A stretch of DNA of 64,000 bases, from assembly GCF_027579695.1 (NCBI RefSeq), contig NC_083571.1, positions 92,986,686-93,050,685 of the forward strand. Direction: 5' to 3'. The translations under genes were made by a program, and so were the position numbers. Below the pieces are notes generated by a model that saw only the letters and a program-made list of their open reading frames with translations, did not search any database and was not told where the DNA came from. Origin of the DNA: Neoarius graeffei (taxonomy: Eukaryota > Chordata > Actinopteri > Siluriformes > Ariidae). Below are positions 34,201-46,100 of this stretch, piece by piece (position 1 is the first letter of the stretch; each line of letters starts with the position of its first letter).

Positions 34201-37200
34201 CTTGTATAATGACAATAAAGGCTTTCTATTCTATTCTATTCTATTCTTTGGTAAAGAAGTTCCAATAAAATTTTGTAAACCACTTTCAAAATCCTCGTGT
34301 CGTGTCGCCGTGTCATGATGAAAGACGCTTTAGAAACTGATTCAAACGTGCAAGATAGTCTCGCACCCTGATTGGTTCAGAAAACGTGAATGACAAATGT
34401 TGTGAACTTGAATGGCTTCCGAAGTATGAATTTGGCCCTGTATATTCTAAACAAGTAATCGTATGGTTCCTCATAAAATTAAGGATCAATTTCACTCGTG
34501 ATTTCGAAGTTTTGAAATCACTCGTGAGATTAATCCTTAATTTTACTCGGCCCCATACGATTACCTATATTAAGTGATACGGATATGTGTATTGTTTTTT
34601 ACGTTTTTACATGCGATATTTAGCATTTCCTTTTTTTGGTGAAAATGGTGATTGCTGACATCTCCTCTCATTATCTCTAGCCGCTTTATCCTGTTCCACA
34701 GGGTCGCAGGCAAGCTGGAGTCCCAGCTGACTACGGGCGAAAGGCAGGGTACACCCTGGACAAGTCGCCAGGTCATCACAGGGCTGACAGACACAGACAA
34801 CCATTCACACTCACATTCACACCTACGGTCAATTTAGAGTCACCAATTAACCTAACCTGCATGTCTTTGGACTGTGGGGGAAACCGGAGCACCCGGAGGA
34901 AACCCACGCAGACACGGGGAGAACATGCAAACTCCACACAGAAAGGCCCTCGCCGGCCATGGGGCTCGAACCCAGACCTTCTTGCTGTGAGGCGACAGCA
35001 CTAACCACTACACCACCGTGCCGCCCACTGACATTATAACAAGTAAAAATAATTTGTTTGGGATGTAAATAAAGGGTTAATACTGAGAAACCAGACTTGG
35101 CAAATTTTGCAAAGTAGGTTACAAATGTTCCCTGACTAAGTCGTGTTAGCAGTGTTGACAACTCTTTTCAGGGGAAAGTAGCTAAAGCAAGTTGAGCATG
35201 CTTTAGCTACTTTCCCCTGAAAAGAGTTGTCAACACTGCTAAGACTACTGTCAGAGCTGCTGCTATAGATTTACACACTACTAATAAATAATAATAAGTT
35301 AAATTTATATAGTGCCTTTCTCAATACCCAAGGTCGCTTTACAATTATAAGGAAAGGGAGGGGGGGAAAAAGTCCACCAAATAAAGGTCAGGATGTCATT
35401 CCAATGGTGTAGCAGCCACAGTCCCACCAAAAGGCGCACGAAAACAAGCCCCACACTGCCAACACAGCCGCCACGATGCTGCTGGGTAACACCACGCCAT
35501 GGATCCACAAAGCGAGCACAGAAGCATCGCCACGCAGTGCGCTGGTGTGTCCCAAACTGCCTGCACAGCTGCCGCAATGCCACTGAGCAACATCACTCGG
35601 AACACCACGCCAAGCACAAAAGCACTGCTGCACAGAGCGCTGGACAACCATGGTGTTAAAATGAGCAAAAAGCTCACTGCAGTCCATAGCGAGGAGCACA
35701 GGCATCACCCACGGCGCACCAAGGCCTGGAGGGAACCGGTGCCCAAAACTGGGTCCGGAGCTATGCCACAACCGGCTGACAAAACACTCAAACAAAAACA
35801 CAAAAGAGAAAATAAAATAAAAAGCTTCAGTGAGAAGCAGCAGCCAGAATGCGCACAATGTACTCTCAACCGGAAACGGAAAACTATAGCTACTTCAATA
35901 CTAGTCGCAGTAATACTAGTTACTCCAGGGCGCCAATGATTATCACAGGCAATTTTGCGCACAACACTATACCGTAGGCAAAGAATCTATTTGTCTCTAG
36001 TTGTGTATGATTTGTGGAATGGTGACGGAACAGCTGCTTTTATTCTATCCACATTCACTGGATATGAGCAATCGTGCGCTCTGATTGCCTACTCTAATAA
36101 TAATAATAAGTTCAACTTGTATAGCGCCTTTCAAGAAACCCAAGGACGCTTTACAATTATAGACGAAGAAAAAAATAACAATAAAAAATAATAAAATAAA
36201 TGAATAAATAATAAAAAATAAAAAGTCCACCAAGTAGGAGTCAGGATGTAATTCCAGTGGTGTAGCAGCCACAGTCCCACCAAAAGGCGCATGAAAACGA
36301 GTCCCACATCTCCAGCAGTGACGCCGTCAGCCACATCGCTCGAACACCACGCCGTGGATCCACAAAGCGAGCACAGAAGCTCCGCCACGCAGAGCGCTGG
36401 TGTGTCCCAAACCGCCTGGACAGCCGCCGCGACGCCACCGAGCAACATCGCTCGGAACATCACGCCAAGCGTCAAAGCGCAGAGCGCTGGACAACCACGA
36501 ATGTTAAATGAGCAGCGAGCTCACTGCAGTCCACAGCTGGGAGCGCAGGCATCACCCACAGCGAACCAAGGCCTGGAGGGAACCAACGCCCAAAACTGGG
36601 TCCGGAGCTACACCACAACCCACGGACAACACACTCAAACATCAAACTACACAAACACACAGAAAAAAACAAATAAATAAAATGAAAATTGAAAAAGAAA
36701 TAAAATAAAAAAGCTACTACTAGGCTATCAGCTCATATACCGTGAGTAGAGAAAAACAAAATGGTGGAGCGTGTTGCTGATCAAACTGAGGATGAAATAA
36801 AAACTCTTGACTGAAAACAAAACCCCCAAAAATACAAAAAAAAAGTTTGTTTATTTGTTTGTTTATTTGATGGTAAGAATGTTTCTTTTTTTTTTTAAAT
36901 TATTTTTCAAGAATTATTACCTTCGCCAAGTAGGTTATGTTTTCGGTAGCGTTGTTTTTTTTGTTTTTGTTTTTTGTTGGTTTGTCTGTTAGCAACATTA
37001 CGGAAAAAGTTATGAACGGATTGCTCTGAAATTTTTTCCAGAGGTGTGACTGGGCACAAGTAACAATCCATTAAATTTTGGCGGTGATCCGGATCACCTT
37101 CTGGATCCCGGATTTTTTCAAAATATTCTTGGCGGAGGTCTGCGCTCTCCAAGTGCTTTTCTAGTTATTATTATAGAAATTTTCACAAATTGCTACTGTC

Positions 37201-40200
37201 ATTTTGCCGGTTTGTTTACTGTACACTCTCAGCGGAAATTATTTTGTTGGACATTTTGTATAAAGTTTTTATTTATCAAATTTGCCAAAAATAACAATAA
37301 AAATTCTCTGGTTCTCAAAATCCAGTCAACGTGGATGGAATAAAACAGTTATTCCACTCAATCTTGTCGTACATGGCTTATAGCCGACTGGTTGCTACGC
37401 GCTTCGTCAGCTGTCGGCTCATGTATGACTCGATTTTGTGGAGTAACTGTGAATTAGCTGCTGTAGTGTGAGACAGGTTAGTTCTGTTATTACAGGCAAG
37501 ACATTAAATGCTTTAAAAGCATTATGGATTGTTCATTAATAAATGAAATGTTATTCAGCATTGGTTATAATTGCCCTCATATGAGAGGAGTCAAAACACT
37601 TCTGGACATGCTTTCATAGAAAAATAATCAACTCTGGGGGTGGGAACTTCACAACACAAGACAGCCTCATTGATTGATTGATTTCCTGTAACAGCTTATC
37701 TCACAGTTTTCCCCCTCTTACATATTAAGCAGATGTTCATGTTTTAGTCGGCATCTTAAACGGTTTGTGTAACCTTCTGCTTCCAAAGTTGTGCCTGGTT
37801 TAATATATCCCCAGACAGTCAAGTCAAGTTTATTTGTGTCGCGCTTTTAACAATAAACATTGTCGCAAAGCAGCTTTACTGAATTTGAACGACTTAAAAT
37901 ATGAGCTAATTTTATCCCTAATCTATCCCCAATGAGCGCGACGGTGGCAAGGAAAAACTCCCTCAGACGACATGAGGAAGAAACCTCAAGAGGAACCAGA
38001 CTCTAAAGGGAACCCATCCTCATTTGGGCAACAACAGACAGCCTGACTGTAATATTAACAGTTTTAACATAAAGTCAGCTTCATTGATGCTATAAACCCC
38101 CCACCGACGGAAACCCGAGCGCAAAACTGTTCACGACAACCGCAGTCCCAAAGTCAGCAAGTCAGCTGCAGTCCCCAGCCACAAAAGCACCACTGCAAGA
38201 GTCCAGACTGGCCACATGGGGCCGCCCTCCACAGGAGCGATGTGATGAGACTCCAACCAGACACAGGGCACCAGGATGGATCAGGCAGGTCCGAGGAGCA
38301 GAAGAGGTCAACATCTCGATCCCAGGACTGACTTGTAACTCAGAGGGACAGATTTGGCAGGAGAGAGAGAGAGAAAAACATTTTTATGATGGTCTTCGGT
38401 ACGACCCGACCACAAGTAGAACTCATGATCTCCTGACTAAGACGCAGACACACTAACCACTAGGCCAGCTCACGGTGTAGAACAATGCTGAACACATCAG
38501 AACTATGCAATAACAAATGGAACGTATATACGTGTTATTTACCAGCTGGGAGGTCTGTATTGTGAAATACCGTGACCGAGGTCTTGAAAGTACTGACTGA
38601 GGCCGAGGTCACGGTATTTCACCATAGGGACCGACCTTAAGCTGGTAAATAATATATTTATTTTTTTCTTTACCAAATTCTAACAGAAAACGAGAGCCCC
38701 CGAAAGGGAAAACCGAGCCGAGCCGCTATTTTGAATCCTCATTCACGGCTGTAATGCAAATGGCTTCCTCCTCGGTATACAAGTGCACTTCCATGGCAGG
38801 GAAAAAAACTACATTTTGCCGCCTATGTAGTCCCCTATTTATACAAATAGGAGTCATTCAGGATTCAGCCATGTTTTTGCTCGACCAAAGTTATACAGTA
38901 TTATGACCTTTATATTGCATAAATAAAGCGATTTGGTGAAACTTTGAAGAAGAGATTGTACTGGTTTAAAGTTTTTACCTAACATAATATTATGTATTAG
39001 GATAACATGGTCCAAACTGGGCCTCATTAACTAATGCGATCAAACTGTTAGCAAGTTAGAGGTTTTTAGCTTTCTCCTGAAATGTTTTCTTTTATTTCGT
39101 CTTCCTCAGGGTAGTAAAACTCGCTTTCGCTGTGAACACTGTCGTTATCACTATCCATGATGTAAAATTAATGCTATTTTGAATCCTCATTCACGGCTGT
39201 AATGCAAATGGCTTCCTCCTCGGTATACAAGTGCGCTTCCATGGCAGGAAAAAAACTACATTTTGCCGCCTATGTAGTCCCCTATCTATACAAATAGGAG
39301 TCATTCAGGATTCAGCCATGTTTTTGCTCGGCGTTAGCAAAGGACAGGTTTTTAGCTTTCTCCTGAAATGTTTTCTTTTATTTCTTCTTCCTCAGGGTAG
39401 TAAAACTCGCTTTTGCTGTGAATGCTGTCGTTATCGCTATCCGTGCTGTAAAATTAATGCTATTCTCCTGAGAAATGCTGGCAAAAATTTATAAGATTTT
39501 TGATAATCTTATAAATAAATCTTATAAAAAAAAAAAGATAAATGTTGATAAAAAATGCTACGATGTTTGTTGTTGTGAACGAGCGAGTCGCCAGAGGTCC
39601 GTAACCAGGGTCAGTATCATAGGATACAGACCTGCTCGCCAGCCAATCAGAGTGCAGGATTTGGACTGTGAAAAAAATAAATGGAATTATGTGATGAACA
39701 AAAAACATTTCATATTTTTGATTCTAAACAGTAGGCAGCGTTTACCTTGATGACGCTTTGTACACTATCGGCATTAACGAGCTTCATGAGGTAGTCACCT
39801 GGCATGCTTTTCAGTTAACAAATGTATCTCGTCAAAAGGTAATTAGTGCAATTTCTTGCCTTCTTAATGCATTTGAGATCAAATAGTAAATAATAAAAAT
39901 ACAGTAAATAGCCCTATTACACAACTGTAGTAATCCATATTATATTAAGAACCGCTCAACTAAGTAAAGAGAAATGACATCCATCGTTACTTTAAGACAT
40001 GAAGTGTCTTTTAATTCATAAAAATAAAGAAAAAAACGCTGAATTAGAAAGCATGTCCAAACTTGTGCACTGGTACTGTTTGTACAGTGCTTTGGGCAAA
40101 TATTGTTGTTTAAAATGTGCTTTATTAATAAAACTAACTTGCTTACTCTTAGGGTCTTGGCAAAAGTGAACAGGGTGCTACAGAGCACATCAGGGTTAAA

Positions 40201-41348
40201 GTGAAGAACAACAGCTTGGGTTTAGGCAACCTAGTCAACAACGAGGTGAGAGACTGCACTGATCTTCTGTACCTTTTAATTCTATTACTTTTGTTTTCAT
40301 TGTTTGAATTACTGAATCATTAGAATTGGTGCGATTGGGATTTTCCAGGATAACTGGATTGCTCATCAGGATGATTTTAATCAACTTCTCGCTGAACTGA
40401 ACAACTGCCATGGCCAGAACAACACTGAAGGTAACACATGCTTGCTGATATGCTGTAATGCCTATTTAACGGTTATTCCACGAAATCGAGTCGTACATGA
40501 GCTGATAGCCAACGAGGCACAGAGCACTGAGTCGGCTATAGGCCATGTACGACGAGATTGAGTAGAATAACTGTTTTCTTCTATCCACATTTACTGGATT
40601 TTGAGAAACAGAGCATTTTTATTTTTAGCAAATTCGATAAATAAAAACTTTATGCAAAATCATTTCCGCTTCGGTGGACTTCTTAAAAACCTATCGATGG
40701 CTGCACGAGTTGACTTTAGTGTTGTTTTTTTTTTTTTGTAGAAAGTGCCGTCTTGCTGTCGTGCCGAGGTATAGAATAGCTTTAGCCGTTTATTTAATTC
40801 TTCCTTAAACATTTCAGTGATATAATTTTCAAACTTCTTTGAGCCTTCAGTCTAAAAAAAATTCAACAAATTTTAATGCTTAAAGATGAAGAATGTAAAG
40901 AAATGACAGGAGCAATTTGTGAAAAATGCTAATAATAATAATTCTTGAAAAATGGAAAAAATAAAGATACGTTCTTACAGTACCATCAAATACTTTCATT
41001 CCATGTTTTGTTGCTTTTTTTTTTGTATTTTTTGGGGTTTTGTTTTTGAGTAGTTTTTATTTCGTCCTCGGTTGTTTGAGTAACGCAGACCGCCATTTGG
41101 TTTTTTTCTACTCACAATATATGAGTTGATTAGCCTTGTAGTAGAGTAGCCAATCAGAGCACGCGATTGCTCATATCCAGTAAATGTGGATAGAATAATA
41201 AGGGTTAGTCTGCTTCTGGTGGTTAATGTCAATTGAAATAAATGAATAATTAAAAGTAGACGGCCTTTCGATTTCATAAAATCAGTGAAATTTAGTTCTC
41301 TCTGAAATTTGGTCATTGTGATGTATGTTTATTTCTGTAATATCTCTC

Positions 41349-41428
<80 letters not shown>

Positions 41429-43031
41429 GTGGTGCTTGAAAGTTTGTGAACCCTTTAGAATTTTCTATATTTCTGCATAAATATGACCTAAAACAACATC
41501 AGATTTTCACACAAGTCCTAAAAGTACATAAAGAAAACCCAGTTAAACAAATTAGACAAAAATATTATACTTGGTCATTTATTTATTGAGGAAAATGATC
41601 CAGTATTACATACCTGTGAGTGGCAAAAGTATGTGAACCTTTGCTTTCAGTATTTGCTGTGACCCCCTTGTGCAGCAATAACTGCAACTAAATGTTTCCG
41701 GTAACTGTTGATCAGTCCTGCACACCAGCTTGGAGGAATTTTAGCTCATTCCTCCGTACAGAACAGCTTCAACTCTGGGATGTTGGTGGGTTTCCTCACA
41801 TGAACTGTTCGCTTCAGGTCCTTCCACAACATTTCCATTGGATTAAGGTCAGGACTTTGACTTGGCCATTCCAAAACATTAACTTTATTCTTCTGTAACC
41901 ATTCTTTGGTAGAACAACTTGTATGCTTAGGGTCGTCGTCTTGCTGCATGACCCACCTTCTCTTGAGATTCAGTTCATGGACAGATGTCCTGACATTTTC
42001 CTTTAGAATTTGCTGGTATAATTCAGAATTAATTGTTCCATCAATGATGGCAAGCCGTCCTGGCCCAGATGCAGCAAAACAGGCCCAAACCATGATACTA
42101 CCACCACCATGTTTCACAGATGGGATAAGGTTCTTGTGCTGGAATGCAGTGTTTTCCTTTCTCCAAACATAACGTGTCTCATTTAAACCAAAAAGTTCTA
42201 TTTTGGTCTCATCCGTCCACAAAACATTTTCCAATAGCCTTCTGACTTGTCCACGTGATCTTTAGCAAACTGCAAATGAACAGCAATGTTCTTTTTGGAG
42301 AGCAGTGGCTTTCTCCTTGCAACACTGCCATGCACACCATTGTTGTTCAGTGTTCTCCTGATGGTGGACTCATGAACATTAACATTAGCCAACGTGAAAG
42401 AGGCCTTCAGTTGCTTAGAAGTTGCCCTGGGGTCCTTTCTGACCTCGCCGACTATTACACACCTTGCTCTTGGAGTGATCTTTGTTGGTCGACCACTCCT
42501 GGGGAGGGTAACAATGGTCTTTCCTCCATGTGTATGCAATCTGTCTGACTGTGGATTGGTGGAGTCCAAACTCTTTAGATATGGTTTTGTAACCTTTTCC
42601 AGTCGGATGAGCATCAACAATGCTTTTTCTGAGGTCCTCAGAAATCTCCTTTGTTCGTGCCATGATACATTTCCACAAACGTGTTGTGAAGATCAGACTT
42701 TGATAGATCCCTGTTCTTTAAATAAAACAGGGTGCCCACTCACACCTGATTGTCATCCCATTGATTGCAAACACCTGACTCTAATTTCACCTTCAAATTA
42801 ACTGCTAATCCTAGAGGTTTACATACTTTTGCCACTTACAGATATGTAATATTGGATCATTTTCCTCAATCAATAAATGACCAAGTATAATATTTTATTT
42901 TTGTCTCATTTGTTTAACTGGGTTCTCTTTATCTACTTTTAGGACTTGTGTGAAAATCTGATGATGTTTTAGGTCATATTTATACAGAAATATAGAAAAT
43001 TCTAAAGGGTTCACAAACTTTCAAGCACCAC

Positions 43032-43118
<87 letters not shown>

Positions 43119-46100
43119 ATCAGGCCGTTCTGTGGCTGGGAAGTTATTTAATTTGAGGAGATTCCCGAGCAAATAATGTGCATGAAATCGCTCGGTTCGT
43201 GCAGTCAAGCAGACAGAGGAAGTCCATCGCTGTGTCAAATCGCTCACTCGTTCACTCCTCCCTACTCCCTATATGGGGAATTACTATATAGAGGACTATA
43301 TAGTGAGCTCATTGGTAAAATGAAAAAACTAGTGCTGTCAAGCGATTAAAATATTTAATTGCGATTAATGTCGCGACTGTCATAGTTAACTCGCGATTAA
43401 TCGCAATTTAATCGCACATTTTTGTCACATGAAAAACCATTGTAATTCTCTTATCAGCATAAAAAAGTGGGCTTGCTCACCGTTCGAACTACGGGGGTAC
43501 TCGGGGGATCCGAGATCCCCTGAAACAGACATGAGATCCCTTGAAAACATGATTTGGGAAATGTTGGGGGGTCTCTAAAATATTGGCAAAATGATGTTTA
43601 TTGACATAGCAATCGTGTGTAACGGGAAGCATTTGCATATCCGAAGTGAGTGCGCGATGGAGAGCCGCGCTCTGAGACAAGCGCAAGCACCCCCCCCCCG
43701 AAAATATCGGCATAGTTCGAACACTGGTTGTACCAATGTTTTTTTTTTTTTTTATTGCAGAGCATAACACGTCTTGTCACAGCCACTGCAAAGTGGGGCT
43801 GGAGCCGCCGATGGGAAAACGAAACTTAAGCCGAGCACCGTGGCTCTTCGGGGGAGGGCAGAGGACTCTGGCTGTGCAGGGCGTGGCATCATGTCACAGA
43901 GCGTTAATCTCACGATAAAAAAATTATTGCCGTTAAAATTGAGTCAAGTTAACGCGTTAATAACGCGACATTTTTGACAGCACTAGAAAAAACACTTTGG
44001 GACACTAGTCCGTCACGCTGGTGTTTACGTCATTACTGTCGCACAATTAAAACATGCCAGATCAGTCGGCTGGTGGGTTTTCAAAATAATAAATACATAT
44101 TATAGTGAGCGTATTTCCCACATTAATTTGTGTCGGCTACGTCTTTGTTTTTTTAAATCAAGGCTGAATACTTTCTTCTTTGCCACTGCCTTTTATTAAA
44201 TCAAATTTGAGACTTTTAATTTGATTTCTTTCAGCGTGACCGCAATGCATGATGAGATATATTGCTTGGTTAGTGACCATCGTTGTACACTGCTTTTCAT
44301 GATGTATTGTGGGATACTTTGAGTGCACTATATAGGGTGTAAATAATCCTCACTAAGGTTTCGGACAGCACTACAAAATGGCGTCCCCACTATATAGTGC
44401 CCTATATAGTGAGTAGGGAGCGCGTTTCCTTTCCTTCGCAACAGAACGTCTTTTCTTCTCGCTTTCCGTTACTGTAGTCGGTCTTTCATGTTTCATTCGC
44501 ACACTCGCGTCCTCCATTTTTCTCTCCTGTTTCAAATTTGTATCCCACAATGCTTTGCGTGAACGGGGAAAGCCCACCACGTGATGCATGATGTAGTATC
44601 TTGAATTGGGTCATGGTGAAACAGGAAAAAATAGCGGAGAATTTAGGGCCACGTGGCTCTAAATCCATTAATTGCTCTATTTAAAAAAAAAAAAAACTAA
44701 TAAAATTGGAAGTCTGTGATTTGAATTCTGTAGCTTTCGGTCCACTAAACAAAAATAATTGGGTGTCAGGGAAACTTCTTTTTATGATGTACACTTGAAA
44801 GATCTGAAAGGCAGTCTACCTTTAAGGTTTTATGATTAACAGGGATGAACTTTTGCTGCACGGTTCTCTGTTATTTTTAATTCCACTTGGTGGTGCTGTT
44901 GTATGACGGGACACGGTGGACAAGCTCAGCAGGCACATTGTGGAGTTTGCTTTTAAACACTTCTAACTTATAGAAAGAGCTCGTAAATATGTGTGTTAAT
45001 TAACCGTTTTTCCAAACCATGTAGAACCTATTTGCTTTAAGAGATGCACAGCTGAAATGAACAGTCCGGTTCCTTTTGAGGACCGGAATATCACTGTAGT
45101 CTTTAACGCATGTATTTCTCGTCAGCATCCAGCTTTGACGTCGATCGCAGTTTATTCAGGAGTTCTTTTGTCTCTGCAGAGCCGTCCCCAGAACTGACCC
45201 AAGGTTTCAGTTTGGAGGAGAAATCCAAGACGTCGAAAAAAAGGGTCCATTACATGAAGTTCACCAAAGGTGAGACTCCCACAGTGTGTGTGCCCTATAT
45301 CAGTTCACTCTCGTGATCCGTTCAGCGCTAACTGATCTGACGAAGTTCAACACGAGTAATTATGAAAATGGAGCTTTACACCGTTGATTCAGTTTACGAC
45401 GAACGAATACGAAGTCGTTTTAAGAATTCTGTGTATATTTCGCAGATAGTGTTTGAGCTGAGAAGAAGAAAGGTGAAATAGTCAGTGGAACTGATGGTTC
45501 TTATCAATAAAAGCAATTTTAGTTGCCGTCACATTTCCTAAATCTATGATTTATACTCTACAATTATAGGAAAAGGCTTTGTGGTTTCAGTGATGCGAGT
45601 TGTATTTCTAGAAAATCTAAAAACGGGATTGTTAAATAGGGAGCAGGAGAGACAAGTTAAATTTTCCTGTTAGTCTGCCTAAAGATCTCTACAATGTGGC
45701 AGTGCGATTCGCTCACACAGTGAAAGCCATGTTAGGTTACTGGAGAATTATGTGCTATAGTGAAATGGACATAAGTGTAATAAATTCAGTTTGAAATCCG
45801 ATGTTTCTTTTCTGGCGCTGTTACATCATCATCATCATCATCATCACCGTGCTGCCCACATGGTGGTGTAGTGGTTAGCACTATCGCTTCACAACTAGAA
45901 AGCTCTGGGCTTGAACCCTATGGCCGACGGGGTTCCTTTCTGTGTGGAGTTTGCATGTTCTCCCCGTGTCTGCGTGGGCTTCCTCCGGGTGCTCCGGTTT
46001 CCTCCACAGTCCAAAGACATGCAGGTTAGGTACTAATACCCAGCCACTGGGGTTGTACAAGACAGTGCATACTTAGGTGGTGTTTACATTAGACCGTATC

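Larger units (their letters stand above)
32222..34447. mobile_element. TIR element hosting Rex1
   Basis: Inverted motifs ATACATAGGGCCAAATT (near 32224) and AATTTGGCCCTGTAT (near 34430) bracket non-coding sequence interrupted by a Rex1 LINE at about 32346-34250. Just right of it, 34450-34570 is an imperfect inverted repeat (TAATCGTATGG inverted as CCATACGATTA). Superfamily unresolved. Confidence 0.5.
36022..37450 (-). mobile_element. F2 hairpin-ended repeat, reverse copy with inserts
   Basis: Reverse-orientation copy of the F2 family. The right end (37343-37450) is the terminal hairpin beginning, on the minus strand, CAGTTACTCCACAAAATCG; the left end is TTTATTCTATCCACATTCAC. Two inserts interrupt it: 36094-36715 and 36921-37163. 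Lies in intron 2 and faces the forward copy at 40466-41202. Confidence 0.75.
41254..44821. mobile_element. TTAA-target element, copy A, heavily nested
   Basis: Ends AAGTAGACGGCCTTTCG and the complement of AGGTAGACTGCCTTTC, flanked by TTAA at 41250-41253 and 44822-44825. It contains a Tc1 transposon, microsatellites, and a TIR element that itself holds a hAT. Its own sequence matches copy B (46896-48142). Confidence 0.75.

Noticed and set aside
43034..43116. AT-rich replication origin or fragile-site element
   Set aside because: It is an ordinary TG/TA microsatellite. Cruciform potential exists but there is no evidence for a role.
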